64,000 nt of DNA, taken from the NCBI GenBank assembly GCA_964408955.1, contig CAYPBK010000007.1:7329-71328 (forward strand), written 5' to 3'. Of this stretch, positions 17,055 through 27,600 are shown in pieces. Each line of letters opens with the position of its first letter. Positions within the stretch are counted from its first letter, which is position 1. The notes under the pieces were generated by a model. That model was given only the letters and a program-made list of their open reading frames with translations. It made no database searches and was not told the DNA's origin. A program made the translations under genes and the position numbers. The stretch is from JAAYKT01 sp964408955 (GTDB lineage: Bacteria; Bacillota; Clostridia; Lutisporales; Lutisporaceae).

Positions 17055-17179
17055 CGTTTCCCTCCTTTTCCGCTTTTATCGTTGAATTTTTAGGTAAAAA
17101 AAACACTTTCCAAAAAAGTCTTAACAAAGTATTACTACTATATATTCAATATAACTTTCCATATTCCTTCATATTATAT

Positions 17180-17204
17180 AGAAAAAATGCTATGCATTTT
17201 TTCT
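17180..17204. terminator. AT-rich hairpin between phosphohexomutase gene and kal
   Basis: A perfect inverted repeat with 11-bp arms (17180-17190, 17194-17204) and loop TAT ends in a run of six T in either direction. GC content is low, so termination strength is uncertain. Confidence 0.5.
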
Positions 17205-17217
17205 GTCGCTGGACGCT

Positions 17218-17336
17218 GGTCTCCGGTCTCTGGTCTCTGGTCTCTGGTCTCTCGTCTCTCGTCTCTCGTCTCTGGTCTCCGGTCTCCGTTCTCTGTTCTC
17301 CGTTCTCTGTTCTCCGTTCTCTAACATCCAACATCC
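17218..17336. repeat. Heptanucleotide tandem repeat array
   Basis: Seventeen 7-bp units run without a break. On the plus strand they change along the array from GGTCTCY and CGTCTCT to GTTCTCY and finally AACATCC twice. The last two units lie inside the 3' end of the phosphohexomutase gene and encode part of its C-terminal TDVGC, and the TAG stop falls at the junction. The array has no spacers and is not a CRISPR. Confidence 0.9.
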
Positions 17337-19033
17337 GTCATTCCCATTATCAATTCTTTAACATTATCCCTTAAGGATGCGAGCTTAGTGCTGGATTCCT
17401 CCTCATTATCACCTTTGACAGCTAAATATATCTTAATCTTAGGCTCTGTGCCGGAAGGTCTTATGGCAAACCAGCTTTTATCCTCAAAGAAAATATGCAA
17501 AACATTATCCTTAGGTATATAATCCGATGAATCATAAACTAAATAATCTCTGAATTCTGAAACCTTGAAGCTGCCTAAAGCTTTGGGAGGATTATTTCTT
17601 AGCTTTTCCATAATTGCCAGAATAGCCTCTGCCCCTTCCTTTCCTTTAAGGACTATGGAAAAAAGGTCTTCCTTATAATAGCCGTATTTATCATATAGCT
17701 TGAAAAGCCCGTCATATATAGTCATGCCTTTAGCTTTATAATATGCAGCCATCTCACAGACAAGCATAGTAGCTACGACACCGTCTTTATCCCTGACAAA
17801 ATCCCCGGCTAAATAACCATAGCTTTCTTCAAAGCCAAAAATAAAATGATCTCCCTTTGCCTCTCTATCCTTAATGACGGTAGCTATATGTTTAAAACCC
17901 GTTAAAGTCGTCTCTGTAATAGCACCATAGCTTTTCGCTATCTCATCCGCCATTTTACCCGTAACTATTGTGTCAACGAAAAGACTGTTATCCTTTAAAG
18001 CTCCGTTATTTTTTAAAGAATCAAATATGTAATGGGTAAGAAGCACGCCCACCTGGTTCCCCGTCAATCTTATATATTCGTCTCCGCCTGTTTTCACCAT
18101 CACCCCGAGCCTGTCGCAATCCGGGTCTGTGGCAACTATAATATCCCCATCAATCTTTTTTGCCAAATTAAGGGCCAGCAAAAAGCTCTCCGGCTCCTCG
18201 GGATTTGGGTATTTAACAGTAGGGAAAGACCCATCCGGCAGCTCTTGCTCCGGAACAACGTGAACATTTAAAAAGCCTGCTTCCTTTAACGCCCTTCGAA
18301 CGGGAATATTGCCCGCTCCATGGAGAGGCGTATAGACTATTTTCAGGTCCTTTGTGGATTTGACAGCCTCGGGATTTAATGAGAGAGATAGAACACTGTC
18401 TATATATTTCTTATCCATCTCCTCACCGAGCATATGCAAATTCTCACAATCCTCAAGCTTCAAATCCGTATAAGGCTTTAGAGTTGAAAAATCCTTGATG
18501 CTGTTTATTTCCTCCATTAGCTCCTCTGCAATAGGAGATGCCACTTGAGAACCGTAATCCCAGTAAACCTTGTACCCGTTATATTCCGGAGGATTATGGC
18601 TCGCAGTTACTACTATCCCCGCCGTGGATTTCGTTTCCCGGACAGCAAAGGAAAGCTCCGGTGTAGAATGCAAATTGGGATAAATATATACCTTTATCCC
18701 GTGAGCACAAAGAACAGCCGCAGCCTGCCCCATAAACTCTCTGGAAAACCTTCTTGAATCATGAGCTATAACGACTGAGGGATTCTTAACCCCTTTTTTT
18801 AATATATAGCTTGCCAAACCTTTGGTTGCTTTGCATATGGTATATTTGTTCATCCTGTTAGTGCCTGCCCCGATAATGCCTCTTAAGCCGGCAGTTCCGA
18901 AATGCAAATCCTTATAGAACCTATCCTCTATTTCCTTTTCATCATCCCTTATCCCTTCTAATTCCTTCTTCGTTAAAGAATCAAAATAGTCAGCTTTAAG
19001 CCATTCTTCATATCTCTTTTTATAATCCATCAT
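17321..19033 (-). CDS. Phosphoglucomutase/phosphomannomutase (PgcA type)
   Basis: This 570-aa alpha-D-phosphohexomutase interconverts glucose 1- and 6-phosphate (or the mannose equivalents), supplying sugar nucleotides for envelope and exopolysaccharide. The active-site serine loop is VTASHNPPEYNGYK, the metal loop ATDPDCDRLGV, the sugar loop GFEESYGYLAGD and the phosphate loop RPSGTEPKIKIY. The length fits the PgcA/PGM2 group. The last few residues (MTDVGC) are encoded by heptamer repeat units and are probably not ancestral. Confidence 0.95.
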   Translation of the reverse strand: MMDYKKRYEEWLKADYFDSLTKKELEGIRDDEKEIEDRFYKDLHFGTAGLRGIIGAGTNRMNKYTICKATKGLASYILKKGVKNPSVVIAHDSRRFSREFMGQAAAVLCAHGIKVYIYPNLHSTPELSFAVRETKSTAGIVVTASHNPPEYNGYKVYWDYGSQVASPIAEELMEEINSIKDFSTLKPYTDLKLEDCENLHMLGEEMDKKYIDSVLSLSLNPEAVKSTKDLKIVYTPLHGAGNIPVRRALKEAGFLNVHVVPEQELPDGSFPTVKYPNPEEPESFLLALNLAKKIDGDIIVATDPDCDRLGVMVKTGGDEYIRLTGNQVGVLLTHYIFDSLKNNGALKDNSLFVDTIVTGKMADEIAKSYGAITETTLTGFKHIATVIKDREAKGDHFIFGFEESYGYLAGDFVRDKDGVVATMLVCEMAAYYKAKGMTIYDGLFKLYDKYGYYKEDLFSIVLKGKEGAEAILAIMEKLRNNPPKALGSFKVSEFRDYLVYDSSDYIPKDNVLHIFFEDKSWFAIRPSGTEPKIKIYLAVKGDNEEESSTKLASLRDNVKELIMGMTDVGC

Positions 19034-19074
19034 GAACCTCCTGCTACAGATTCTTTCCTTAATACCAAATACTC

Positions 19075-20328
19075 TTACTGGGCTATTACGGTTATAGCTT
19101 TTATTCCTGTTTCATCCTCCGTGCCAAATATATTAATACTTTGTCCTCGTTTCAAATCATCTATAAGAATAGGTTTAAGAGTTACATCTACTACATTGGC
19201 ATCCTTTAAGTAAACTTTTTTATCCTTCATTGTTTGCTCATCCTCATCCATGATATCCACTTGCAATTCCAGATTAACCAAATCAATATCCCTTATTATG
19301 GCTTTTTCATTTATATCTCTCGTAAATTCTATAGTAGCTATATTTTTTATAGTATTATTTTGCACATTGACTTCCACGTACATCCCCGGTCGCAAGGAAT
19401 AAACATCTGACAATTGTCCGTTTATTATTACGTTTTCCTTAATCAAATCCTCGGGTATGTACAGTTCCTTATTGCCTTTCCCTTCTATTTCAAGTAAAAT
19501 CCTTGGCTTGCTTCCTCTTTTGTATGTAATTGTGTCTATAGTGCCTTTGGCATTTGTTATGGCAGAGCTGCCTTCATCATAATCATCATAATCCTTTGGT
19601 TCTTCTTTATAATCCTCTTCCAAATCCCAATCATCATCTGCGTCATCATCAATATCACCGTCAGCTTGATGTTCCTCTGCATATACATTGCTTGCCTCAT
19701 CAATCATCTTGGCAAACATGGCACGGGTTACAAGATCGTCAGGTTTGAAATCTCCATTTGCGTCGCCCCTGCCATCTATAACATTTATCTTTATCATATG
19801 ATTAACATATCTTCTATATGCACTGGGTATTAATTCAGTATCCCTAAAAAACAACTGCACAGGCAAATCGGATTCTTGTTCAACCTTAAAAGCTCTGCCT
19901 AAATATGTGCAGATATCAAGTCTTTTTGCCTGAGGTTTTTCATTCATAATCGTCAGATCATAGTCGCTTAGAATTACTTCCTTTTCCAAAGCATAAGCGG
20001 TTTCCTTTCTTGCATAATCAGGGACTTTAAATTTATCCAGTTCGACTTTATATTTAGTTGTGAGGGCGTCCAGATCTGCATCTTTTTCTACGTTCATCAT
20101 CATTTTTGCTATGGTCACTATTACGGAATATTTATTTATGGGGTCGCCGGGGCTGAATTTGTCCTTTGAGGTTCCGTTCATCAGTCCTTTTTCATTTACA
20201 GAAATAATATAGTTCTTTGCCCAATTATCATCTATATCAGTAAAAGGTGAATCTCCATAAATAACGCCAATGCTGCCTATTACCATTACTGCTGAAATCA
20301 CTAATGCTAAAAACTTTTTACTGTTCAA
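19075..20328 (-). CDS. S-layer homology (SLH) domain surface protein
   Basis: This is a secreted 417-aa protein. The signal peptide (SKKFLALVISAVMVIGSIGVIYG) is followed by three SLH modules that would bind pyruvylated wall polymer: FTDIDDNWAKNYIISVNEKG, a degenerate second unit, and FRDTELIPSAYRRYVNHMIK with NGDFKPDDLVTRAMFAKMI. Next comes a very acidic linker (about residues 215-255, rich in Asp/Glu) and a beta-rich C-terminal domain that I do not recognise. I place the start at TTG 20328 because GGAGGG is correctly spaced before it and the signal peptide then begins normally; an upstream in-frame start gives an atypical N-terminus. Confidence 0.88.
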   Translation of the reverse strand: MNSKKFLALVISAVMVIGSIGVIYGDSPFTDIDDNWAKNYIISVNEKGLMNGTSKDKFSPGDPINKYSVIVTIAKMMMNVEKDADLDALTTKYKVELDKFKVPDYARKETAYALEKEVILSDYDLTIMNEKPQAKRLDICTYLGRAFKVEQESDLPVQLFFRDTELIPSAYRRYVNHMIKINVIDGRGDANGDFKPDDLVTRAMFAKMIDEASNVYAEEHQADGDIDDDADDDWDLEEDYKEEPKDYDDYDEGSSAITNAKGTIDTITYKRGSKPRILLEIEGKGNKELYIPEDLIKENVIINGQLSDVYSLRPGMYVEVNVQNNTIKNIATIEFTRDINEKAIIRDIDLVNLELQVDIMDEDEQTMKDKKVYLKDANVVDVTLKPILIDDLKRGQSINIFGTEDETGIKAITVIAQ

Positions 20329-20613
20329 AAAAATCCCTCCTAATTTTAATAATAATCCCATCCTTACAGAGTAATATTCTACTTATCCGGCTGTTTTCCT
20401 TCTTTACATATCCAATAACAGCAACTTTTACAATTCAATTACATCTAAATAATAGTGTTGCCCCTGGTCAAATTTATATATATACTTAAATAAAGGAAGA
20501 ATACATAAGCTTTGACGGCATTTTTTGACCTTATGTTTCATAAAAATACCATTAAGCTATTATTATTTAATCTGTAAAATAAAATTTTAAACCATACATG
20601 GAGGAGGAGTAGA

Positions 20614-23600
20614 ATGAAAAGAAAAAGACTGACAGCTCTTATGACTGCTATTATTATTTTTACCATTGCTGTCTTACCTGCAACGACTTATGCCGATACC
20701 ATCAGCAAGGAAGCAAAAGCATGCGCTGATCTAGGCATCCTCATAGGCAAGGATGTACTTACAGGTGTCACATCGGAATACTTAGAGGAGACTCCGACTA
20801 GGATTCAAGCTCTCATTATTTTCCTCAGAATACAAGGACTTGATGATGAAGCACTTACCTATGACTGGGATATTAACTTTAAAGACGCCAATGATTATAG
20901 CTGGGTGGTCGGCAGAAACTATCTTGGTTATGCAAAAGAAAATCCGGATTTAGGATGGATAGGCAACCCCGACGGCAATTTTTATCCTGCCAACACCATA
21001 GATAGCAAAGCTTTCTATAAAGTAATGCTGGAAAGCCTGGGCTATAGCCAGGATATTGACTTTGACTATAGCGAAACCTTAGATTTTGCTGAATCTGTAG
21101 GAATACTAAGCAGTGCAAAAAACATGGACAAGGTTAAAAACTTTACCATAGATCATGTGGCAAAAGCCATTTATTCTACTTTAAATGCCAAACCAAAGGA
21201 CGAGAAAAAAAGCCTTATAACTTTAATGACAGAAAAAGGTATAATAGATGAAAAAAAAGCTGCTAAAGCAGGCTTCAAAATTGATGTTATTCCCATTGAA
21301 GTCCTAGCTTTTGAAGGCTTAGCAAACAATAAATATGTTTTAACATTAGATAATGAAGCTTATTTAGACAAGGATGACATTACTATTACTCCTGAGGAAA
21401 GTAAAAAGGAAATATCCATAGAATCAATTGAGACAGAAGGTAAAAAAGTATATATTACTACAGCTTTTATGCCTGCCTTTGTTGCCTATGAATTATACAT
21501 AGATATGTCTGCTCCGACAGACGGCATGGCGATTAAGGATTACAGTGTGCGATTTGTCGCACTCCCCAGGGATACAACGAAACCAAAAGCCGAAATGGAG
21601 ATTTTAAGTAACAATTTAATTAAGCTCACCTTTGATAAGGAATTGGAACGTTCCAGTGCTGAGGACACCTATAATTATACGATTCAAAACGATTTGGATG
21701 TATATGATGCAGAGCTGGACATTACTAAAAAAATTGTTATCTTAACCACAGCCCCTCATAGAGAAGGCAACAGATATTGGCTGACAGCAAGAAATGTTAC
21801 GGATTTATCCGGCAACACTATGGAGGTTTTAGATAAATCCTATATCGCTCAACCTAAGGATAACTCAAGACCCTTTATAGATACAATACAATCAGAAGGC
21901 AGCAGAACTGTTATAGTTACTTTCAGTGAGGCCTTAAATAAAATTACTGCGGAAAGAATAGAAAACTATACTATATATAACGATGCTTTAATCATTGAAG
22001 ATGCCATTTTAGATAATACGGGCAAAGCTGTAAGGCTTAGCACCACAACGCAAAACCCGGATACCCAATACCGTCTAACTGCAAAGAACATTGCGGATTT
22101 AGCAGGCAATGTCATGTATGAAGCCACGAAAAGCTTTAGAGGTGCGACTTCCGGCAGTGACAAATTTGATGCTAACCCCATGGTAGCGTCAAACAGTGAG
22201 GTAGAAATCAAGTTCTCCAGGAAATTGGATAGAGACTCTGCAGAAGACATTAACAATTATAATATTGATAATGATCTTGATGTATTGGAAGCCTATCTCA
22301 GCGAGGATAAAGAAAAAGTCAGCTTAATAACATCAAATCAGAATCCGGGAACCAAATACTTATTAGAAATAAGTGATATCTACGACGAATACGGTAATGT
22401 ATTAAGCTATAAAAAGACATACTTTGTAGGAGTTTCAAAGGACACCTCAGTTCTTAGCTATACTGCAAAAAGTGGCGGGGATAGCATAATTCTTACCTAT
22501 AATAAAAGAGTTGAAAAAGAAAGTGCTGAAAACGTATTTAACTATATTCTGGACAGTAGCTTAGGCTATGCCGCTAAAGCTACATTAGATTCAACGGGTA
22601 AAATAGTAACTTTAATAACGAAAACCCATGATAGAGGCAAGGTCTACGCAATAACTGTGAAAAACGTAAAGGATTTAGCGGGAACTGCAATAAAAGCAGA
22701 TGATAAAACAGCTAAAAGAAGCTTTATAGGCTATGGCGATACTAAACAAAAAGAACTGGAGCTGGATGCCGTTAATGCTTATGATATGGCTTCTATTGAT
22801 TTATATTTTGATGATGTTCTTACGGATGATGAGCTTAAGGATTTAGAAGCAACAATAATCAGTGAAAATGACGTATCCTACAAAGAGCCAGTTGGATTGG
22901 AGTATCAAAAATATTTTTCAATTGACAAAGCTACAGTAAGACTGCAGTTTAAAACTGATGATTCTAAAAATCCCGAATTATTCAAAAGCGGCAGACGATA
23001 TGAGATAAGGGTTTCCAACATTGATAGATTAAATGAAGATTCCTACTCCAATATAAAGGGCTTCCTCGGGACTTCTCAGGCTAACGAGCCTCCCCGTATT
23101 GATGATGTTTTTGCTTTAAACAGCACAGCCGTCGAAGTGACCTTTACGAAGCCGGTGAAAGGCATAAGCCCTTCACAATTTACAATAAACGGAGTAACTA
23201 TTACGGGGGCCTCCGCAGAATCGGATGAGGCAGTCTTAGTTGCAATCCTTTATTTAAACACCAGCAATGCGTTAAAGGATGGAGTAGAATATAAGCTTAC
23301 GGCAAAATCAGGAATAAAGGATGCTGCAGGGTATAGCTCAATACCTACATCCTCAGGACAAAACACTATGGATTTTATCGGCACTTCATATAAAAATGAA
23401 CCGCCGGAGGTAGATAATATCCATGCTTTGGATAAATACACTATTTCCATTGAATTTAGTGAGAAGGTTACTGTGCCTAATTCAGGTTTTTCCATTAAAA
23501 GAATACCTTCGGGAGGTAATTCCATATCAGTGGCAAGCACTGCTTTATCTCAGGATAAGCAAACTGCTACCCTTTACCTCAATACCGCAAATGGAGCATT

Positions 23601-24021
23601 ATCAGAGGACTATGACTATGAGATAAATTTAGGTACCGGTATTAAGGACTTACAGGGCTTATCATTGGAATCCGGCAGCCGCAAGCTTGAATTTGCAGGA
23701 TCTGATATAGATTTGCAGCGATTTGAAATAATTGCAGGCTCCATAAGCTCGGATAACAAGACTATAACCCTTATGACTTCAAATATAATTAAAAATACAA
23801 ATTTGGGTATGGACTGCTTTGAGCTTTCAGGAGCTAATTATGGGAAAAGCTCCTCGGATAAAGTGGAGGTAAAGGATAGGACCATCACTTTGAAACTGCG
23901 AAATGCTTTGAGGTCAAATGGAACGGTTACAATAAAGCTGACCTCCACAGGTAAATCCTCAATCAAGGATATGTATAATCAGAAGCTATATACAGAAGAA
24001 ATTGAAGTAGATACTTATTAA
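20614..24021 (+). CDS. Large S-layer-like protein with repeated Ig-like domains
   Basis: This 1135-aa secreted protein has a signal peptide (cleavage after about ATTYA), a divergent SLH-like N-terminal region (residues about 30-220, ACADLGILIGK and TPTRIQALIIFLRIQG) and then many SbsA-type Ig-like repeats. The repeats share the pattern V-x-x-T-F-S-x-x-L-x-x-x-S-A-E-x-x-x-N-Y with closing L-A-G-N (for example residues 330-410, 420-510, 530-600). The strong site GGAGGAGG precedes the ATG. It is a full-length paralogue of the gene at 24683-28162 and is followed by its own terminator. It is likely a structural cell-wall or S-layer component. Confidence 0.88.
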   Translation: MKRKRLTALMTAIIIFTIAVLPATTYADTISKEAKACADLGILIGKDVLTGVTSEYLEETPTRIQALIIFLRIQGLDDEALTYDWDINFKDANDYSWVVGRNYLGYAKENPDLGWIGNPDGNFYPANTIDSKAFYKVMLESLGYSQDIDFDYSETLDFAESVGILSSAKNMDKVKNFTIDHVAKAIYSTLNAKPKDEKKSLITLMTEKGIIDEKKAAKAGFKIDVIPIEVLAFEGLANNKYVLTLDNEAYLDKDDITITPEESKKEISIESIETEGKKVYITTAFMPAFVAYELYIDMSAPTDGMAIKDYSVRFVALPRDTTKPKAEMEILSNNLIKLTFDKELERSSAEDTYNYTIQNDLDVYDAELDITKKIVILTTAPHREGNRYWLTARNVTDLSGNTMEVLDKSYIAQPKDNSRPFIDTIQSEGSRTVIVTFSEALNKITAERIENYTIYNDALIIEDAILDNTGKAVRLSTTTQNPDTQYRLTAKNIADLAGNVMYEATKSFRGATSGSDKFDANPMVASNSEVEIKFSRKLDRDSAEDINNYNIDNDLDVLEAYLSEDKEKVSLITSNQNPGTKYLLEISDIYDEYGNVLSYKKTYFVGVSKDTSVLSYTAKSGGDSIILTYNKRVEKESAENVFNYILDSSLGYAAKATLDSTGKIVTLITKTHDRGKVYAITVKNVKDLAGTAIKADDKTAKRSFIGYGDTKQKELELDAVNAYDMASIDLYFDDVLTDDELKDLEATIISENDVSYKEPVGLEYQKYFSIDKATVRLQFKTDDSKNPELFKSGRRYEIRVSNIDRLNEDSYSNIKGFLGTSQANEPPRIDDVFALNSTAVEVTFTKPVKGISPSQFTINGVTITGASAESDEAVLVAILYLNTSNALKDGVEYKLTAKSGIKDAAGYSSIPTSSGQNTMDFIGTSYKNEPPEVDNIHALDKYTISIEFSEKVTVPNSGFSIKRIPSGGNSISVASTALSQDKQTATLYLNTANGALSEDYDYEINLGTGIKDLQGLSLESGSRKLEFAGSDIDLQRFEIIAGSISSDNKTITLMTSNIIKNTNLGMDCFELSGANYGKSSSDKVEVKDRTITLKLRNALRSNGTVTIKLTSTGKSSIKDMYNQKLYTEEIEVDTY

Positions 24022-24035
24022 AGGATTCACTATAG

Positions 24036-24072
24036 AATAAAAGGAACGGTTTTGTACCGTTCCTTTTTTTTT
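24036..24072 (+). terminator. Rho-independent terminator after the first S-layer-like gene
   Basis: The stem GGAACGGT/ACCGTTCC (24043-24050, 24056-24063) has loop TTTGT and a run of about ten T. Confidence 0.93.
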
Positions 24073-24682
24073 ATTTATGGAAATATAGGCACGTAGGAAC
24101 ATGGGTACATGGATGTTGGATGCAAACCAACATCCAACGACTAGTATCCGGTGACTGATATTATCCAGAAGCAGGAGTTCCAAAACCTAAACTTCTAAAC
24201 TCATTCCGGGCGAAATCAAACTCTCCCCGTTAAATTATTAAGACTTGCTAGTAACAGTTCCTGTAGCCACTAATGATTTCGCTTATCCTTCATTTCATTA
24301 AGAAGTTTTACGGTTTCTCCACAATGCTTCTTTAATAATATCAGTACCTATACCGTTAAACAAATATTATAGTTGAGAGGAATACCCTAATGCAAGAAGC
24401 AAGTGGCGAGAGGCTAGAAGCCTTTTCCGTTTACATAACATTTCCTCCATTGTTTCAAAACCCCATTACAGAGGCATTACACATTGTTACAGTTCATTTA
24501 CGCAGGCAGGGATTTAGAATCGCATATAGAATTATGTTAACTGTCAAGAAGCAATCTATGAATTTTTGTAAAGGAGGTGAAAGAAAAAGGTGATAAATAG
24601 ATCTATTGACGAAATGCAAAAGCAAAGAACAAAGCAAGTAACAAAAAAACAATCCAAACAATACGAGGAGGTAAAAACTAAT
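24073..24682 (+). other. Repeat-bearing gap and long leader of the major S-layer-like gene
   Basis: This 610-bp stretch has no convincing gene. It contains a hairpin GGATGTTGG/CCAACATCC (about 24112-24136), degenerate heptamer-like text (GCAAGAAGCAAGTGGCGAG near 24391-24412) related to arrays elsewhere in the window, and two strong ribosome-binding sites: AAAGGAGGTG at 24569-24578 and GAGGAGGT at 24665-24672. The first precedes a GTG at 24590 that is in frame with the S-layer gene, the second precedes the better start at 24683. I could not fix a promoter with confidence. Confidence 0.5.
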
Positions 24683-27600
24683 ATGAGTAAACGAATTTTA
24701 GCAGTAGTTTTAGCATTTGCTCTAGTATTCTCTACATTTACAGTGGCATTTGCAGACGAAGCAGTAAGCTCTGATGTCAAAGCCTTAGCCGGAATAGGCA
24801 TGCTTATTGGCGATGGCAATGGAGTAACAGTTGAATACGCAGAAACAATACCGTCGAGATTGCAGTCGGCAATACTTTTCTTAAGACTGAGAGGTCTTGA
24901 AAGTGAAGCAGTAGCATTTGAAGGCGAAGAAAACTTCAGCGATGCAAAGGATTATGCATGGGCAGAAGGCAAAGCCATAATGGCTTACCTAAAAGCTCAT
25001 CCTGAGCTAGGTTGGATAGGTGATGCCGGAGAATTCATGCCAGGCAAAAAAATCAATGAACAATCCTATTACAAAGTATTATTAGAAGCATTAGGATACA
25101 AACAAAACACAGGAACAGTAGTTGGTGACTTTGACTTTGCAGAAGTATTTGAATTTGCAAAATCAGTAGGTCTTGAACCAGAAAACCTTGAATCTTTCAC
25201 TATAGATAATCTGGCAAAAGCTACAATCGCAGCTTTAAAATTAAAAACCGTAGATGGAAAGCTTCTTGTAGAAGTATTGATTGAAAACGGTAAAATTGAC
25301 AAAGAAGCAGCTATTGAAAATGGTCTATACGAAGAAGCAATAGCAGCTGACGTTAAATCAGTAAAAGCAATTGGAAATACAGTTGTAGAAGTTGAATTTG
25401 AAGAAGAAGTTGACGCAAGATTTGCAGAAAATGAAGCTAATTATGAGATAGCCGGATTAGATATAAAAGCTGCAAGCTTAGCAGGTGAAGAAAAAGTAAG
25501 ACTTGAAACATCAGCTATGACAGCAGGAAAGCTTTATACATTAAAAATCAACGAAGGTGAAGTTAAATTCACAGGCGTTGCAAAAGTATCCGGCGCTCCT
25601 GCAATTGAAAAAGTTGAAAGCGCAGATATCGAAGAAGTAGTTATAAGCTTTGATAAAGCTCTAGATTTTGAAACAGCAGCAGACGTAGAAAACTATGCAA
25701 TCGCAGGCATAGAAGTATTAAAAGCTGAAGTTGACGGAAAAGAAGTAACCTTAACAACAGAAGGCCTTGTTGCCAGAAAACAATATACAGTAAAGGTTAC
25801 CAATGTTAAATCCGTTGACGGTGGTCTTTTGAAATCTGCTTCCAAATCCTTCTATACAAGACCTGATGCAACTGCACCAACAGTAAAAGGTGAAGTAGAT
25901 GTTCAAACTAATCAAAGATTAGTAGTTACCTTTAATAAAAAGGTTACAAAAGAATCAGCCGAAGATTTAGATAATTATACAATAACAGCTGGAACAGAAG
26001 AATTAGCAATCCTTGAAGCAATTTGGGACAGCGAAGATGAAGACAGCGTAGAATTAACAACAGAAGTTCAAGCTGCTAATAAGAGATATGAGATCTCCGT
26101 ATCCAATATCTCAGACCAAACAAAAGCACAAAATATCATGAAAAAGACTGTTAAAAAATCCTTCTATGGCAAAAGAGAAGATACAATAGCTCCATCATTC
26201 CAGGGAATCAATGTTGTATCCAGAAACCACATAGAAGTGTCCTTCAGTGATGCAAGCAGATTTGACGAAACAACAGTACTTGACGTGAATAATTACACTT
26301 TAACAAAATCATCTGAAGATTATGCAGTTGATAATGCAGAGAAAATCTCCTACAAAAACGGAGTTTACAAAGTTCTTCTTACAGTTGCAGATTTAGACTT
26401 GGGTTCCTACAATCTTGCAATAGTAGACATTGCCGATGAATTTGACAATGTTATGAAAGAAGTTAAAAGAGTATTCAGCGTATCCAGAGACAGCTTTGCA
26501 TCAGCATCAGTAAGCGGTTATGAGATTTCTGATGTAGATACAATCAAAGTAACTTTTACAAAATCCTTAAATAAAGCTACAGCTGAAGATCTGGCAAACT
26601 ATACTTTTGACAGCAGCATCGGTGCTCCTATAAAAGCTAAATATGAAGATAAAGTCGTTACACTTACCACAGCAAAATTTGTTGAAGGCAAGGAATATAA
26701 GCTCACTATAAAAGGTGTAGAAGACTTAGCAGGTAACGTTCTTAACCAAAGCTTCAAATTTATTGCTAAAAAAGGAACAGTAGATAAAGAAACACCAAAG
26801 CTAGTAGATATCTATTCAGTAAATGAATATGTAGTGGCCGTTGTATTTGACGAAGCAGTTGAATACTCAGCAGGCACAGTTCTAAATCTATCTCCTGAAC
26901 TGCAATTAAAAGCTAAAGCTTATGCAGAGGACAAAACAGTTATCGAATTCTCAGCAGCTGCTCTTGACGAAGCAGTAAAGCTAAATGCAGTAAACGGATA
27001 CACCATAGCAGCAGGTTCCTTAACAGGAATCAAGGATAAAGCAGGAAATGCTTTCAATGTTGCAGAAGCAAATCTTGGAGACTATGTAATATATGGAAAT
27101 GACTCAGAAGCTGAGGCACCTGAAGTGCTGAGCATAGCACAAATCAACGGTACAACCTTCCAGGTCACTATGTCCAAGAATGTAATAATTAAAAATAGCG
27201 CACCCATCGCCGGATGGACTGTAGTTTATGATGATAGCGATGTTAAAGATGTAGTTAACTTTGTTAAATCATCCAAAATATCAGAATCCACAGAATATGT
27301 ATCCTTTAATTTAAGTGTTATATTAACTGATGAACACGGTATAGCAGCAAAAAATCTTGATAAAGAAAACGAAACCTACTTCTATGTGGAATATGAAGAT
27401 ACAGAGAAACCATATATAGTAGACGTTGTTGCAGTAAACAGAAACACTGTTGAAGTTGAATACAGCGAAGAATTAAAAGCAGATGCCATAGGCTCATATA
27501 TAATCAAAAATGCTGATGAGGATATTAAAACATCAATCGCAAATTCAGCTTCATTGAAATCCAATGGAAAGGTTGTAAAGCTTACCTTAACCACTCCTTT

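Noticed and set aside
17192..17374. Small frames in both directions over the heptamer array, or a CRISPR
   Set aside because: The peptides are simple products of a 7-bp tandem repeat, and there are no spacers.
24390..24593. A 67-aa gene in the S-layer leader
   Set aside because: It begins in degenerate repeat text, lacks a ribosome site and has no recognisable protein features.
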